From the NCBI RefSeq assembly GCF_002192415.1, contig NZ_CP021780.1:2294001-2358000 (forward strand): DNA of 64,000 bases, read 5' to 3'. The notes under the pieces are model-generated. The model was not told the origin of the DNA, ran no database searches, and was given only the letters and a program-made list of their open reading frames with translations. This stretch comes from Paenibacillus donghaensis. Lineage in GTDB: Bacteria > Bacillota > Bacilli > Paenibacillales > Paenibacillaceae. This document shows, piece after piece, positions 1-7,453 of this stretch; position 1 is the first letter of the stretch, and each line of letters starts with the position of its first letter. Position numbers and translations under genes: made by a program.

Positions 1-137
1 TGGAGCGGCACCGGATTCCGCGCTGGGTCTGGTGGGCTTTTTATCCGGGTCATCTGGCAGTTTTAGCCATTGTCAGGTTTCTTGTTTCGGATGAATGGGT
101 ACATATAGAGTGGCGGAGTTTACTGAATTTAGGGTGA
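1..137 (+). CDS. C-terminal fragment of a TraX-like membrane protein (5' end outside the window)
   Basis: The frame starting at base 3 is open from the window edge to TGA at 135-137, giving 44 residues. They include the aromatic stretch PRWVWWAFYPGHLAVL followed by a hydrophobic segment and a short polar tail. A W..FYPxHLxxL pattern near the C-terminus is typical of the multi-helix TraX family of membrane proteins. The assignment rests on this tail only, and another polytopic membrane protein is possible. The stalk-domain gene on the same strand starts 52 bases downstream. Confidence 0.5.
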   Translation, partial: ERHRIPRWVWWAFYPGHLAVLAIVRFLVSDEWVHIEWRSLLNLG

Positions 138-189
138 AATCCAAACTGTGAATTACGATTCAACCAATATAGGGTAGAGGAGACATGTT

Positions 190-1707
190 ATGAGTAAAAT
201 GAAAGCAAGGACAAGGTGGTTGCTGCCTGTTATCGCACTGCTGCTGGTATTGGCCGGCTGTCAACCTGTCGGAGGAATGGATGTAGGGAAAGCGCTGGAA
301 GGGAATTTGGATGTCAAATCCTCTGAATCCAGCATGAGCTTCTCAGTGAAGGCTGTTCCTGCTGCAGGAATCAGCGCCGAAGACCAGGCTATGGTTGATC
401 TGGTGAACTCCTTTACGCTGCAGGTGTTTAATGCCAAGGTGCAGGACAACGGCAACGTGTCTGCAGCAGGGTCTATCGGCTTTAAGCAGATGGATATTCC
501 GTTCTCGTTGTTTATGAACACAGATGCTGTCGTATTTAACGTAGAAGGTGCCAAACAGCCATTTTATATTCCACTTACCGATGATGAAATGACACTTGCG
601 CTGCAAGGACTGGATACAGCCAAAGCACAGGAGCTGACGAAACTCCTGACCAAGTTTATCGTCCGTAACCTGCCTAACCCTGAAGTGATCAATATCACAC
701 CAGTGACGGAAGCGGTCTATGGAGAACAGCTTAATCTGACCAAGATCCATGCTGAAATCAGCGGCGACCAGCTTCCTGCTCTTCTTAAGGAATTCCTGAA
801 ATCGATCTCTAAGGATACAGAGGGATTCACCCAAGTCATCAGCGGTTTATATGATTACCTCTACCCGATGATTAAGGCAGAAGCCATGGACAATGGAAAC
901 ACCCTTGATCTCGGATTCGCAGAGATTCCACTGGACGACAAGGAAGCGGTAGTGACCGTTGTACACGATGCTGCCAAATTAGGCGTCGACGCATTGCTTC
1001 TGGTCTATGATCAGCAGCTTGCCCGCATGTATGAATCCACGCCTGAGTTGAAGACGGTTCTCGGCAAGGGAACCAGTCTGAAGACAGATATCTTCATGGA
1101 TAGCTCGCTGCATATCCGCAAGCAGACGATGGACCTGAATGTGGCGCTGCCGCCAAGCGATGAGCTGCCGCTCGAGAGCATTTCTTTCAAGGCTGAAACA
1201 CAGAACTGGAATATTGGCGGAGCTGTAAAAGCTGATGTAATCAGTGCTGAAGGGGCCCTGGATGTTTCAACGGGGAGCTTGACTCCTGGTGAGACACTGC
1301 GCAATTTCGAGACCAACTCGGATGTGTACCGCATCCTTAAGGAAGACATGGGAATAACCAAGAAGGAGATTAGTATCGGTCCGGATGATGACTATTATTA
1401 TCCGATTGTAGACGGCAACACCACATATGTGCCTTTGCGTTATTTTGCCGAGGATTTGGGTGCTGATGTGGAGTGGGATACAGTGAACCGTGCGATCGTG
1501 GTTACCGATGATGTTTATGGGGATACGCTTATTTTCAAAATCGGCTCAGCCGACGTAATGGTCAATGGCACCAAAGTGAAGCTGGAGAAGCCAGTGTTCG
1601 TAGATGAATACGGCGATGCTTATGTTCCGCTGCGGATGCTGGCCGAAGCCCTTCATGCCAAGGTGGAGAAAGCTCCGGACGGCTGGATTGATATCGTACG
1701 CGAATAA
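190..1707 (+). CDS. Stalk-domain (copper amine oxidase N-terminal-like) surface lipoprotein
   Basis: A 505-residue exported protein. The N-terminus has basic residues, a hydrophobic core and the lipobox LAGC, so Cys24 should be lipidated and the protein anchored outside the membrane. The last ~130 residues hold two tandem copies of the stalk motif, seen as YVPLRYFAEDLGADVEW and YVPLRMLAEALHAKVE. This is the copper-amine-oxidase N-terminal-like domain very common in Paenibacillus surface proteins. The middle ~330 residues are not recognised and contain no obvious catalytic motif. GAGG lies 9 bases before the ATG. The gene appears monocistronic and ends at a strong terminator. A cell-envelope role is inference. 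Confidence 0.8.
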   Translation: MSKMKARTRWLLPVIALLLVLAGCQPVGGMDVGKALEGNLDVKSSESSMSFSVKAVPAAGISAEDQAMVDLVNSFTLQVFNAKVQDNGNVSAAGSIGFKQMDIPFSLFMNTDAVVFNVEGAKQPFYIPLTDDEMTLALQGLDTAKAQELTKLLTKFIVRNLPNPEVINITPVTEAVYGEQLNLTKIHAEISGDQLPALLKEFLKSISKDTEGFTQVISGLYDYLYPMIKAEAMDNGNTLDLGFAEIPLDDKEAVVTVVHDAAKLGVDALLLVYDQQLARMYESTPELKTVLGKGTSLKTDIFMDSSLHIRKQTMDLNVALPPSDELPLESISFKAETQNWNIGGAVKADVISAEGALDVSTGSLTPGETLRNFETNSDVYRILKEDMGITKKEISIGPDDDYYYPIVDGNTTYVPLRYFAEDLGADVEWDTVNRAIVVTDDVYGDTLIFKIGSADVMVNGTKVKLEKPVFVDEYGDAYVPLRMLAEALHAKVEKAPDGWIDIVRE

Positions 1708-1715
1708 TATTCCTC

Positions 1716-1759
1716 AAAAAAAGGTTGCCCGCGCAGAAATGTGCGGGCAACCTTTTTTG
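1716..1759 (+). terminator. Intrinsic terminator of the stalk-domain lipoprotein gene
   Basis: An AAAAAAGGTTGCCCGC arm pairs with GCGGGCAACCTTTTTT across a short loop (gcagaaat region). It begins 9 bases after the stop codon and ends in a T-run. Because A-tract and T-tract face each other, it could work in both directions. Confidence 0.85.
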
Positions 1760-1774
1760 TAATGTAAGAAGGTT

Positions 1775-1981
1775 TTGCGAATTCCGCAGGAACAGCCCGC
1801 CTTTGCCCTTAAGATCTTGCGCATTCCGAAGGAACAGCCCGCCTTTGTCATTTAAGATCTTGCGCATTCCGAAGGAACAGCCCGCCTTTGTCATTTAAGA
1901 TCTTGCGCATTCCGAAGGAACAGCCCGCCTTTGCCCTTAAGATCTTGCGCATTCCGAAGGAACAGCCCGTCTTTGACCTTA
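1775..1981. repeat. Tandem repeat, about five units of 42-43 bp
   Basis: Units start at 1775, 1817, 1860, 1903 and 1945, with the last one incomplete. Each reads TTGCGCATTCCGAAGGAACA, then GCCCGCCTTTG, then a variable TCAT or CCC, then TTAAGATC. The first unit differs in two bases near its start and the last near its end. Inside each unit are two small palindromes, AAGATCTT at the junction and TTCCgaaGGAA. There are no spacers between units. The minus strand is open through it (recurring GLFLRNAQDLK), but no ribosome site or domain supports translation. Confidence 0.85.
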
Positions 1982-2250
1982 GCCCCCGGCGTGCATCCCG
2001 TCAGGGATAGCGGGCCGGACAGTGCGGCGTTCAAGCGGTCCCGCAGGGATAAGCGCTCTCCCCACCCAGCCTACTAATCACAGTACCGCCAGGCTCATTC
2101 GCCAAACTTGCAGGTGTCCAGAGGGTGCAACCCTTTGGGGCCCTCCCTTGGAAGGGAGGGTTTGGGAGGGATCGATTTTGGAAAGAATAAATAGCCTCAT
2201 GGACCCTCACAATAAGAGGTGTTAAACAATCCAACTGCTGCGCAAGCGGA
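1982..2250. repeat. Non-coding spacer with G/C-rich hairpins
   Basis: No gene is supported here. There is a near-direct repeat CAGGGATAGCG / CAGGGATAAGCG around 2003-2055 and a perfect 9-bp hairpin with two-base loop, CCCTCCCTTggAAGGGAGGG, at 2141-2160. The hairpin follows GAGGGTGCAACCCTTTGGGG and precedes GTTTGGGAGGGATCG. Frames through it have no ribosome site and look like chance. Confidence 0.45.
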
Positions 2251-2258
2251 AGGAGGTA

Positions 2259-2307
2259 TTGTATTCCAGGATAAAAAGTGTTAAGATAAACAAAAGTAAG
2301 TAACTTA
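2259..2307 (+). promoter_or_regulatory. Probable sigma-A promoter and small operator of the nitroreductase gene
   Basis: TTGTAT at 2259-2264 and TAAGAT at 2282-2287 are separated by 17 bases. Just downstream TAAGTaACTTA (2297-2307) is an inverted repeat with 5-bp arms, placed at about the transcription start where a repressor would block. Nitroreductase genes in Bacilli are often controlled by DUF24/HxlR or MarR-type redox sensors. Which regulator acts here cannot be told. Confidence 0.5.
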
Positions 2308-2328
2308 AATAATGGAGGTAGTCATATT

Positions 2329-2928
2329 ATGTCTACAAATTTCTTTGAAGCGGTAAAAGGCAGACGTTCCGTGTATGCCATCAGTAAAGAATCTACAGTA
2401 TCGGATGCAAAAATCCAGGAGATTGTGGAATTGGCCGTTCTACATAGCCCTACCTCATTTAACTCCCAAAGCTCAAGAGCCGTTGTGCTGCTGGGTGAGC
2501 AGCATGATAAACTGTGGGATATTACAGCGGATGCTTTGCGCAAAATTGTGCCAACCGAGCAATTCGAGGGCACTGCGCAGAAACTGGCTTCATTTAAGGC
2601 CGGATATGGCTCTGTATTGTACTTTGAAGATCAGACGGTAGTGAAATCTTTGCAGGAGAATTTCGCGCTCTATGCTGACAACTTCCCGGTGTGGGCTAAC
2701 CAATCTTCCGGAATTCTGCAGTTTGTTGTGTGGACGGCGTTGGCTGAGGAAGGCATGGGCGCTTCGCTGCAGCATTACAATCCACTGATTGACGATGAAG
2801 TGAAGAAAGAGTGGGGGATTCCGCAGGAGTGGAAGCTGATCGCAGAGATGCCGTTCGGCAAGCCGGTTACTGCACCAGGCGAGAAGGAATTCCAGCCGAT
2901 TGAAGACCGTGTGAAGATCCATAAATAA
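2329..2928 (+). CDS. Nitroreductase family flavoenzyme (Frm2/Hbn1-like)
   Basis: The 199-residue protein has the nitroreductase beginning (FFEAVKGRRSVY), the FMN-contact stretch HSPTSFNSQSSRAV near residue 42, an internal GILQFVVWTALAEEGMGASLQHYNP segment in shortened form of the family, and the PFGKP motif near the C-terminus. The short, single-domain form with TSFNSQ resembles the fungal Frm2/Hbn1-like branch rather than classical NfsB. The expected role is NAD(P)H-dependent reduction of nitro or quinone compounds in the cytoplasm, with FMN. TGGAGG lies 11 bases before the ATG. It is followed by a hairpin that also covers the next gene's ribosome site. Confidence 0.85.
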   Translation: MSTNFFEAVKGRRSVYAISKESTVSDAKIQEIVELAVLHSPTSFNSQSSRAVVLLGEQHDKLWDITADALRKIVPTEQFEGTAQKLASFKAGYGSVLYFEDQTVVKSLQENFALYADNFPVWANQSSGILQFVVWTALAEEGMGASLQHYNPLIDDEVKKEWGIPQEWKLIAEMPFGKPVTAPGEKEFQPIEDRVKIHK

Positions 2929-2945
2929 GTTAAGTTAGTGTTTAG

Positions 2946-2995
2946 AACCTCCTGAAGTGGGCTAAATAATATTTAGTCTGATCAAGGAGGTTTTT
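2946..2995 (+). terminator. Terminator-like hairpin that also sequesters the next gene's ribosome site
   Basis: AACCTCCT (2946-2953) pairs with AGGAGGTT (2985-2992), followed by a T-run. An inner helix CTAAAT/ATTTAG adds stability. The right arm is the Shine-Dalgarno sequence AAGGAGG (2984-2990) of the gene starting at 2999. It may therefore end nitroreductase transcripts and, on read-through RNA, hide the downstream ribosome site. Confidence 0.6.
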
Positions 2996-2998
2996 GTT

Positions 2999-3193
2999 AT
3001 GCCCTGGGATAAGGACAACTATCCGGATTCAATGAAGAATTTCATGGCACCTGTTCGCAACAAGGCGATAGAAATAGCCAACGCCCTGCTGGATGACGGC
3101 TATGAAGAAGGACGCGCCATTGCTATTGCCACAGCACAGGCCAAGGAGTGGGGCGAGAACCACGACAAGCAGATCCGCAAGAAGGGCCATTGA
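2999..3193 (+). CDS. Small conserved protein resembling the N-terminus of B. subtilis YdaT
   Basis: A 64-residue charged protein beginning MPWDKDNYPDSMKNF, with the stretch RNKAIEIANALLDDGYEEGRAIAIATAQAKEW. This pattern (MPW..YP.SMKN..., EGRAI.IA..A..W) matches the N-terminal part of YdaT-type proteins in Bacilli, whose function is unknown to me. It is predicted mostly helical and cytosolic, with no membrane segment. AAGGAGG lies 8 bases upstream, inside the hairpin described above. A bidirectional terminator follows the stop. Confidence 0.75.
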   Translation: MPWDKDNYPDSMKNFMAPVRNKAIEIANALLDDGYEEGRAIAIATAQAKEWGENHDKQIRKKGH

Positions 3194-3200
3194 CAGAACA

Positions 3201-3246
3201 AATAAAAAGCAGGACAGGCGGGTTAGCGCTTGTCCTGCTTTTTATT
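3201..3246. terminator. Bidirectional terminator between convergent genes
   Basis: AATAAAAAGCAGGACAGGCG pairs with CGCTTGTCCTGCTTTTTATT. It sits between the end of the small YdaT-like gene and the end of the minus-strand foldase gene, with A/T tracts on both sides so that either strand can terminate. Confidence 0.85.
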
Positions 3247-3253
3247 TGTTATA

Positions 3254-4405
3254 TTACTTTTTAGCTGGTTCAGCTGTAGCTGCCGGAGAGGCTGCTGGGG
3301 AAACCTCAGGTTTGTCGGTGTCCGTTAACGAGTTGGTAATCTTAGCTTTGCTTGTAGTTTCTTCCATCCAAGTAGCGGACATTTCGCTGACCTTCTTCTG
3401 GATCAGCAGCTTGCGGATTTCTTCTTTCTTCTCATCCAGAGTATAGCTGTGGGCATCCTTATGATCTGTCGCCTTAATAATGTGGTAGCCTTTTTCACTC
3501 TTAACTACGCCGCTTAAGTCTCCAGTCTTGAGCTTAAAGGCAGCATCGGAGAATTCCTGTACCATCATTGAACGGGTGAAGAAATCGAGGTCCCCGCCTT
3601 GGGCCGCTGAAACAGGGTCAATTGATTTCTCCTGGGCAAGGGCAGCGAAATCTGCGCCATCCTTCAGCTGTTTGAGAATGGCGTCGGCTTCAGCCTGGGT
3701 CTTAACCAGGATATGGGAAGCGCGAACTTGTTCCTCAACATTGTAAGTGGCTTTGTTCTCGTCGAAATATTTTTTGATATCCTCGTCCGTAATCTTGATC
3801 TGCGGCTCCAGAATCTTGCGTACTTTGATCTGCAGCGGCATTTGCTCTTTGAGGTCATCAAGGGTCATCGAGCTCTGGGTCAGTGCGGCATTCAAGGCTT
3901 CTTCGCCGCCGAATTGTGCGGTAAGATCCTTGATTTCAGCTTCGATGTCGGCATCGGTTACAGTAACCTTGGCCTTCTCGGCTTCCTGATCAACCAGACT
4001 GGTTGTAATCAGACCTTGCAGAGTACTCTCGCCGCCTGCTTCGAGCAATTTATCGTACAGCTGTTCTTTGGTTATATCGGTACCATTTACAGACGCAACG
4101 GTTGTTGCAGAATCAGTCTTCTGGAATGGCGGTTTAATCAATACAATGATAAGCACCACAGCGAGTGCCAGTGAAGTGATCATCCAGCCCTTGCCGCCTT
4201 TGCCTGGAGTTGATGGCGTTCCCGGTGGAGTTTGTCCTACTTTGTTCATCACGGGAACATTTGCGGCAGGCTTAGCCTTGATTAATTCCGGCGCTGCAGC
4301 GGAATCTGCAGGGGCAGGAGCTTTATTATTCTCGAAGGTGTTTGATTCCTCCGTCGTCCCATTGTCGTTCTGGTGTTCATTTTCGTTCAGATCTTTTTTG
4401 TCCAT
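3254..4405 (-). CDS. Membrane-anchored parvulin-type peptidyl-prolyl isomerase (PrsA/SurA-like foldase)
   Basis: The 383-residue protein has a charged cytoplasmic N-terminus of ~73 residues, one membrane helix at about 74-91 (MITSLALAVVLIIVLI) and an extracytoplasmic remainder. Residues ~105-220 form a SurA-N-like helical region. Residues ~226-320 are a parvulin domain, recognised by VRASHILVKTQAEADAI, GADFAALAQEKS, GGDLDFF and SEKGYHIIK. It should catalyse prolyl isomerisation and aid folding of exported proteins. Unlike PrsA it has a membrane helix with a long Pro-rich cytoplasmic tail and no lipobox. GGGAG lies before the ATG. The C-terminal tail is Ala/Pro-rich. Confidence 0.88.
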   Translation of the reverse strand: MDKKDLNENEHQNDNGTTEESNTFENNKAPAPADSAAAPELIKAKPAANVPVMNKVGQTPPGTPSTPGKGGKGWMITSLALAVVLIIVLIKPPFQKTDSATTVASVNGTDITKEQLYDKLLEAGGESTLQGLITTSLVDQEAEKAKVTVTDADIEAEIKDLTAQFGGEEALNAALTQSSMTLDDLKEQMPLQIKVRKILEPQIKITDEDIKKYFDENKATYNVEEQVRASHILVKTQAEADAILKQLKDGADFAALAQEKSIDPVSAAQGGDLDFFTRSMMVQEFSDAAFKLKTGDLSGVVKSEKGYHIIKATDHKDAHSYTLDEKKEEIRKLLIQKKVSEMSATWMEETTSKAKITNSLTDTDKPEVSPAASPAATAEPAKK

Positions 4406-4543
4406 TATAAGTAATGACTCCCTTCAATATAGGTGTTGCCTCTCTTTCTACAACTTTACCAGAAAACAGATTCGTAAACCTTAAGAAAGTATAAAAAAGC
4501 ACTTAATATTTTTAAGTTTTCATTAATCTAAAGAATCTCAAGC

Positions 4544-4589
4544 AAAAAGCCGGAAGAGCCATGGCGGACCATGTCTTTCCGGCTTTTTG
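4544..4589 (-). terminator. Terminator downstream of the LytTR gene
   Basis: AAAAAGCCGGAAGA pairs with TCTTTCCGGCTTTTT across a 16-base loop. It lies 25 bases beyond the stop of the minus-strand LytTR gene and before the foldase gene. A and T runs flank the stem on opposite sides. Confidence 0.8.
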
Positions 4590-4613
4590 TGAGGCAGCGG
4601 ATTCGTGATCCGC

Positions 4614-4952
4614 CTAAGAACCCAGATTCTTCAGCATGTGGCGGATGTTGTCCTGCTTCCGTCTGGGAACTCGCACGTTCTTGGCGTACAAGCCCATTTG
4701 TCCGAAGTAGATGCAGTCGTCCTCTATGGAGCTGATCTTGTTCAGATTCACATAACAGCTGCCATAGACGTGATAATAACTTGAATGAGATAGCAGGCGG
4801 TTTAGTTGCTCGGCAGTCATTCTCTTTTTAATATTATAATTTCTGCCGTGAAAAATGACCTGGTCATGGTCTCCGACCTTAAAGAACAGAATGTCCGTTT
4901 CCACCTCGAAGTCCTCATATACGTTTCTGGCTTCCAGCAGGATGCTACTCAT
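4614..4952 (-). CDS. Stand-alone LytTR DNA-binding domain protein
   Basis: The 112-residue protein is almost only a LytTR fold: DILFFKVGDHDQVIFHGRNYNIKKRMT, then the pattern SSYYHVYGSCYVNLNKISSI and VRVPRRKQDNIRHML, typical of the DNA-contacting strands and loop. It lacks a receiver domain, so it would respond to something other than a phosphorelay, or bind constitutively. The ATG at 4952 has GGGGGA in good position. An ATG 51 bases upstream falls inside the promoter -10 box and is unlikely to be used. Its target is not evident; the gene stands alone with its own terminator. Confidence 0.8.
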   Translation of the reverse strand: MSSILLEARNVYEDFEVETDILFFKVGDHDQVIFHGRNYNIKKRMTAEQLNRLLSHSSYYHVYGSCYVNLNKISSIEDDCIYFGQMGLYAKNVRVPRRKQDNIRHMLKNLGS

Positions 4953-5001
4953 TCGTGTTCCCCCTTTGTTAAGGAATAAATTAATTGATGTTAGCGCTTT
5001 C

Positions 5002-5030
5002 ATTATATCATACCGTTTTTGCTTTGAGAA
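5002..5030 (-). promoter_or_regulatory. Probable promoter of the LytTR gene
   Basis: On the minus strand, TATAAT at 5007-5002 is preceded by TATGA (extended -10 character) and, 17 bases upstream, by a weak -35 (TTCTCA, 5030-5025). Transcription would start about 45 bases before the chosen ATG. Confidence 0.5.
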
Positions 5031-5072
5031 GTCTTATTTTTGAAATGTTTTGTGACAATTGTTACGCTGCAT

Positions 5073-5101
5073 TTGTCATAGGCCTTTAAAAACTGTAAAT
5101 T
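5073..5101 (+). promoter_or_regulatory. Possible promoter of the lactonase gene
   Basis: TTGTCA (5073-5078) and TAAATT (5096-5101) with 17-base spacing lie about 75 bases upstream of the lactonase ATG. Confidence 0.4.
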
Positions 5102-5174
5102 ATAAAGATGGCTGCAATTGCGGTACATAGAACTGAAACATAACTAACCATAACTGAAGGAGGAGTTCGAACAC

Positions 5175-6281
5175 ATGAACAGCCACAACAGACAATTGAT
5201 ATTCACAGGATCCTATGCAAGCACGGGGGAAAGCGGCGTAGAGGTATTCGAATTCAATGCGGAGGCGGGAGGCACCTTGCTGCGGCTGGACGGAGTGCAA
5301 GGATTAACCAATCCCACATTTCTGAATGTAGATGCCACTGCTTCACGACTATATGCCATCGCGGAGAAAAGCAACGGTGCAGGAGGGAAGGAAGGAGAGG
5401 TCGTTACCTTCAGGATTGATCCAAAGAGCGGCACGCTGGAGGAGCTGGGCCGGCTTACTACAATGCCTGCCGCCGGCACTGCGCAGACTACAACCTGTCA
5501 TATTGCCAGAGATCCGCAGCGCCCTTTTGTAATTGTGTGCAGCTATCATGGAGGCAGTATTGGCCTGATCGAGCTGGATGAGGACAAGCTGGCGAGCCGC
5601 TTGACCGATGTTGCCCAGCACAGCGGCCATGGCAGTCATCCCGAGCGCCAGGACCGTCCGCACCCGCATTCAGCAGTGTTCAGCCCGGACGGCAATTATG
5701 TGTTTGTCTCAGATCTTGGCCTGGACCTGATTCGCTCCTACCGCATTAACGCCGAGGCCAAGACGCTGGAGGCGCATAAGGATACCAAGCTGCATGCGGG
5801 TGCAGGACCGCGCCACTTTGTGTTTCACCCGGACGGCCGTTCTGCTTATGTTATTAATGAAGTGGATTCCACTGTCACTTCGTTTACTTATGAACCGGAG
5901 ACGGGTACACTGCACCCAGTAAGCACTGTCTCCACCCTGCCGGAGGATTTCATAGGCGAGAATATCTGTGCAGAAATCGCCCTGTCTCAGGATGGAAGCT
6001 ATCTGTACGGCTCCAACCGCGGGCATGACAGTCTGGTTGTGTACAAGGTAGATAGTGCCACGGCAGAAATTAGCGTGATTGAGCATGTGCCGACCCGGGG
6101 CGGACACCCGCGCCATTTCGCGTTGACCGCTGACGGAGGGTATCTGATTGTGGCTAACCGCGATGCCAATAATCTGGTTGTGTTTACTGTAGACGCACAG
6201 AGCGGCCGGCTTGACTTCACAGGCAACACAGCAGAAGTGTCCAAGCCGGTATGTGTCAAGCCTGTGATCTTTCAGGGGTAG
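5175..6281 (+). CDS. Beta-propeller lactonase family protein (6-phosphogluconolactonase-like)
   Basis: The 368-residue cytoplasmic protein has the repeated propeller signature of the YkgB/Pgl lactonase family: FTGSYASTGESGVEVFEF at the start, SYHGGSIGLIELD, a HPHSAVFSPDGNYVFVSDLGLD segment, GAGPRHFVFHPDGRSAYVINE, GSNRGHDSLVVY and GGHPRHFALTADGGYLIVANRD. The conserved HPH and GPRHF/HPRHF motifs are the family's hallmarks. The likely reaction is hydrolysis of 6-phosphogluconolactone or a related sugar lactone, giving the oxidative pentose phosphate route. AGGAGG lies before the ATG. It stands alone. Confidence 0.85.
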   Translation: MNSHNRQLIFTGSYASTGESGVEVFEFNAEAGGTLLRLDGVQGLTNPTFLNVDATASRLYAIAEKSNGAGGKEGEVVTFRIDPKSGTLEELGRLTTMPAAGTAQTTTCHIARDPQRPFVIVCSYHGGSIGLIELDEDKLASRLTDVAQHSGHGSHPERQDRPHPHSAVFSPDGNYVFVSDLGLDLIRSYRINAEAKTLEAHKDTKLHAGAGPRHFVFHPDGRSAYVINEVDSTVTSFTYEPETGTLHPVSTVSTLPEDFIGENICAEIALSQDGSYLYGSNRGHDSLVVYKVDSATAEISVIEHVPTRGGHPRHFALTADGGYLIVANRDANNLVVFTVDAQSGRLDFTGNTAEVSKPVCVKPVIFQG

Positions 6282-6307
6282 TACAACCCTTGTAGCAGAG
6301 AGACAAA

Positions 6308-6340
6308 CAGGGAACACCGGAGTTGTTCCGGTGTTCCCTG
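6308..6340. terminator. Hairpin between lactonase and hfq-like genes
   Basis: CAGGGAACACCGGA pairs with TCCGGTGTTCCCTG around a short loop. It lies between convergent gene ends. The run after it is T-richer on the minus strand (TTTGTCTCT), so it fits best as terminator of the Hfq-like gene, though it may serve both. Confidence 0.65.
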
Positions 6341-6352
6341 TATGATCTGGAA

Positions 6353-6577
6353 TTATGATTTGAGTGATACGGGCTTCAGCGGTACAATAGTGGATACCGC
6401 AGATTTGAACAGCACATTCTGCCGTCCGTCACCCTGGCCGTGCAAGGTAATGGTATACGCATCATAAGAGGTTACAAGCCCTTGCATTTTGACTCCGTTC
6501 GTAGTAAAGATCGTCACGGGTACTTTTGTTGAGATGAACTGGTTCAACAAACGCTCCTGCAATTTTAGACTTTCCAC
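6353..6577 (-). CDS. Divergent Hfq paralog (Sm-like RNA chaperone)
   Basis: The 74-residue protein matches Hfq throughout: LQERLLNQF (residues 6-14), VPVTIFTTNGVKMQGLV (19-35), SYDAYTITLHG (37-47) and FKSAVSTIVP (57-66). Hfq forms hexamers that bind U- and A-rich RNA. The Sm2 motif is normally YKHA; here it is FKSA, so the near-invariant histidine is Ser59. The loop before it is also longer (HGQGDGRQN). Canonical Paenibacillus hfq usually lies elsewhere in the genome, so this is probably a second copy, but that cannot be checked here. It starts with GTG, with GGAG 10 bases upstream. It is a single-gene unit, divergent from the PAP2 gene. Confidence 0.75.
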   Translation of the reverse strand: MESLKLQERLLNQFISTKVPVTIFTTNGVKMQGLVTSYDAYTITLHGQGDGRQNVLFKSAVSTIVPLKPVSLKS

Positions 6578-6689
6578 TTTGGCAGCACTCCATTTTTGTG
6601 AAATGAATTGATTTATTACTGATTATACCATGCGGATAAGCTCCGCCGGAAATGGGTTAAATAGCCTTCTATCAGACAAGGGGTTAGAT

Positions 6690-7355
6690 ATGCTCGACTA
6701 TCTTAAGAGGTTCAAGAGTTTTCGCTTTTTCTTGGGATTTGGGGCTTGCTTCGTCTTCATTGCCGTGCTTGTCCAACTGGACCGGGCAGCTGCCTTCGAT
6801 CTTGCGATAATCCATGCTGTCCAGTCTGCGGAATCTGCGCCGCTTACTTCACTGGCGAAGTCACTGTCTCTTGTAGGGTCCACCCAGCTTGCGATAGTTA
6901 TTTCATTAGTGGTAATGGGACTGCTGTTCCTGCTGCTGAAGCACCGTGTGGAGATCGTGTTGTTCCTGTGGGTGGGACTAGGTTCGCAGGTGCTGAATAC
7001 GCTGATGAAGCTCTGGTTCCGCCGGGAGCGTCCCGATCTTCACCGGATGATCGAACAGGCGGGCTTCAGCTTTCCCAGCGGGCATTCCATGGCTGCTTTC
7101 TCCCTGTACGGTGTGACTGCTTTTTTGTTGTGGCGCCATCTCAGGTCCAGGCGTGAACGGGTGGTGCTGATTCTGCTCGTGGTCTTCATGACCGGCGGCA
7201 TTGGCTGGAGCCGGATTTATCTGGGGGTTCACTATCCAAGTGATGTGATCGGCGGGTATGCGGTAAGCGGGGCCTGGCTGATGTTGTCGATAACCTTGTT
7301 TCAGAAATACAGGGAGTCCAGAGAGAAGAAGAATCGCAACGGTAAGCGGATTTAA
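6690..7355 (+). CDS. PAP2 superfamily membrane phosphatase
   Basis: A polytopic membrane protein of 221 residues with the three PAP2 motifs: KLWFRRERP, FPSGHS and the split third motif SRIYLGVHYPSDV. These residues form the phosphate-binding pocket and the catalytic His/Asp of the acid phosphatase superfamily. Likely substrates are undecaprenyl pyrophosphate (BacA-independent recycling) or phosphatidyl lipids; sequence alone does not decide. The ATG at 6690 has AAGGGG 7 bases upstream; the more distal ATG at 6630 has no ribosome site. It ends in a basic tail. Divergent from the Hfq-like gene. Confidence 0.87.
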   Translation: MLDYLKRFKSFRFFLGFGACFVFIAVLVQLDRAAAFDLAIIHAVQSAESAPLTSLAKSLSLVGSTQLAIVISLVVMGLLFLLLKHRVEIVLFLWVGLGSQVLNTLMKLWFRRERPDLHRMIEQAGFSFPSGHSMAAFSLYGVTAFLLWRHLRSRRERVVLILLVVFMTGGIGWSRIYLGVHYPSDVIGGYAVSGAWLMLSITLFQKYRESREKKNRNGKRI

Positions 7356-7396
7356 TTACAGAGTGCAAACAAGCTACCTATCATATTTACAAAAAG

Positions 7397-7434
7397 AAGC
7401 GGATACCTGCCGCAGAAACGGCAGGTATCCGCTT
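7397..7434. terminator. Terminator between PAP2 and the secreted-protein gene
   Basis: AAGCGGATACCTGCCG pairs with CGGCAGGTATCCGCTT around CAGAAA. On the minus strand it is followed by CTTTTTG, making it a good terminator for the secreted-protein gene; on the plus strand the tail is weaker. Confidence 0.75.
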
Positions 7435-7453
7435 TATGGAGTGGAAGAAGATT

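Noticed and set aside
1562..1894. Minus-strand 110-codon frame through the tandem repeat
   Set aside because: It spans the terminator and the repeats, lacks a ribosome site, and its periodic peptide is a by-product of the repeat.
1775..1981. Possible CRISPR array
   Set aside because: Units are contiguous, with no unique spacers, and no cas gene is present.
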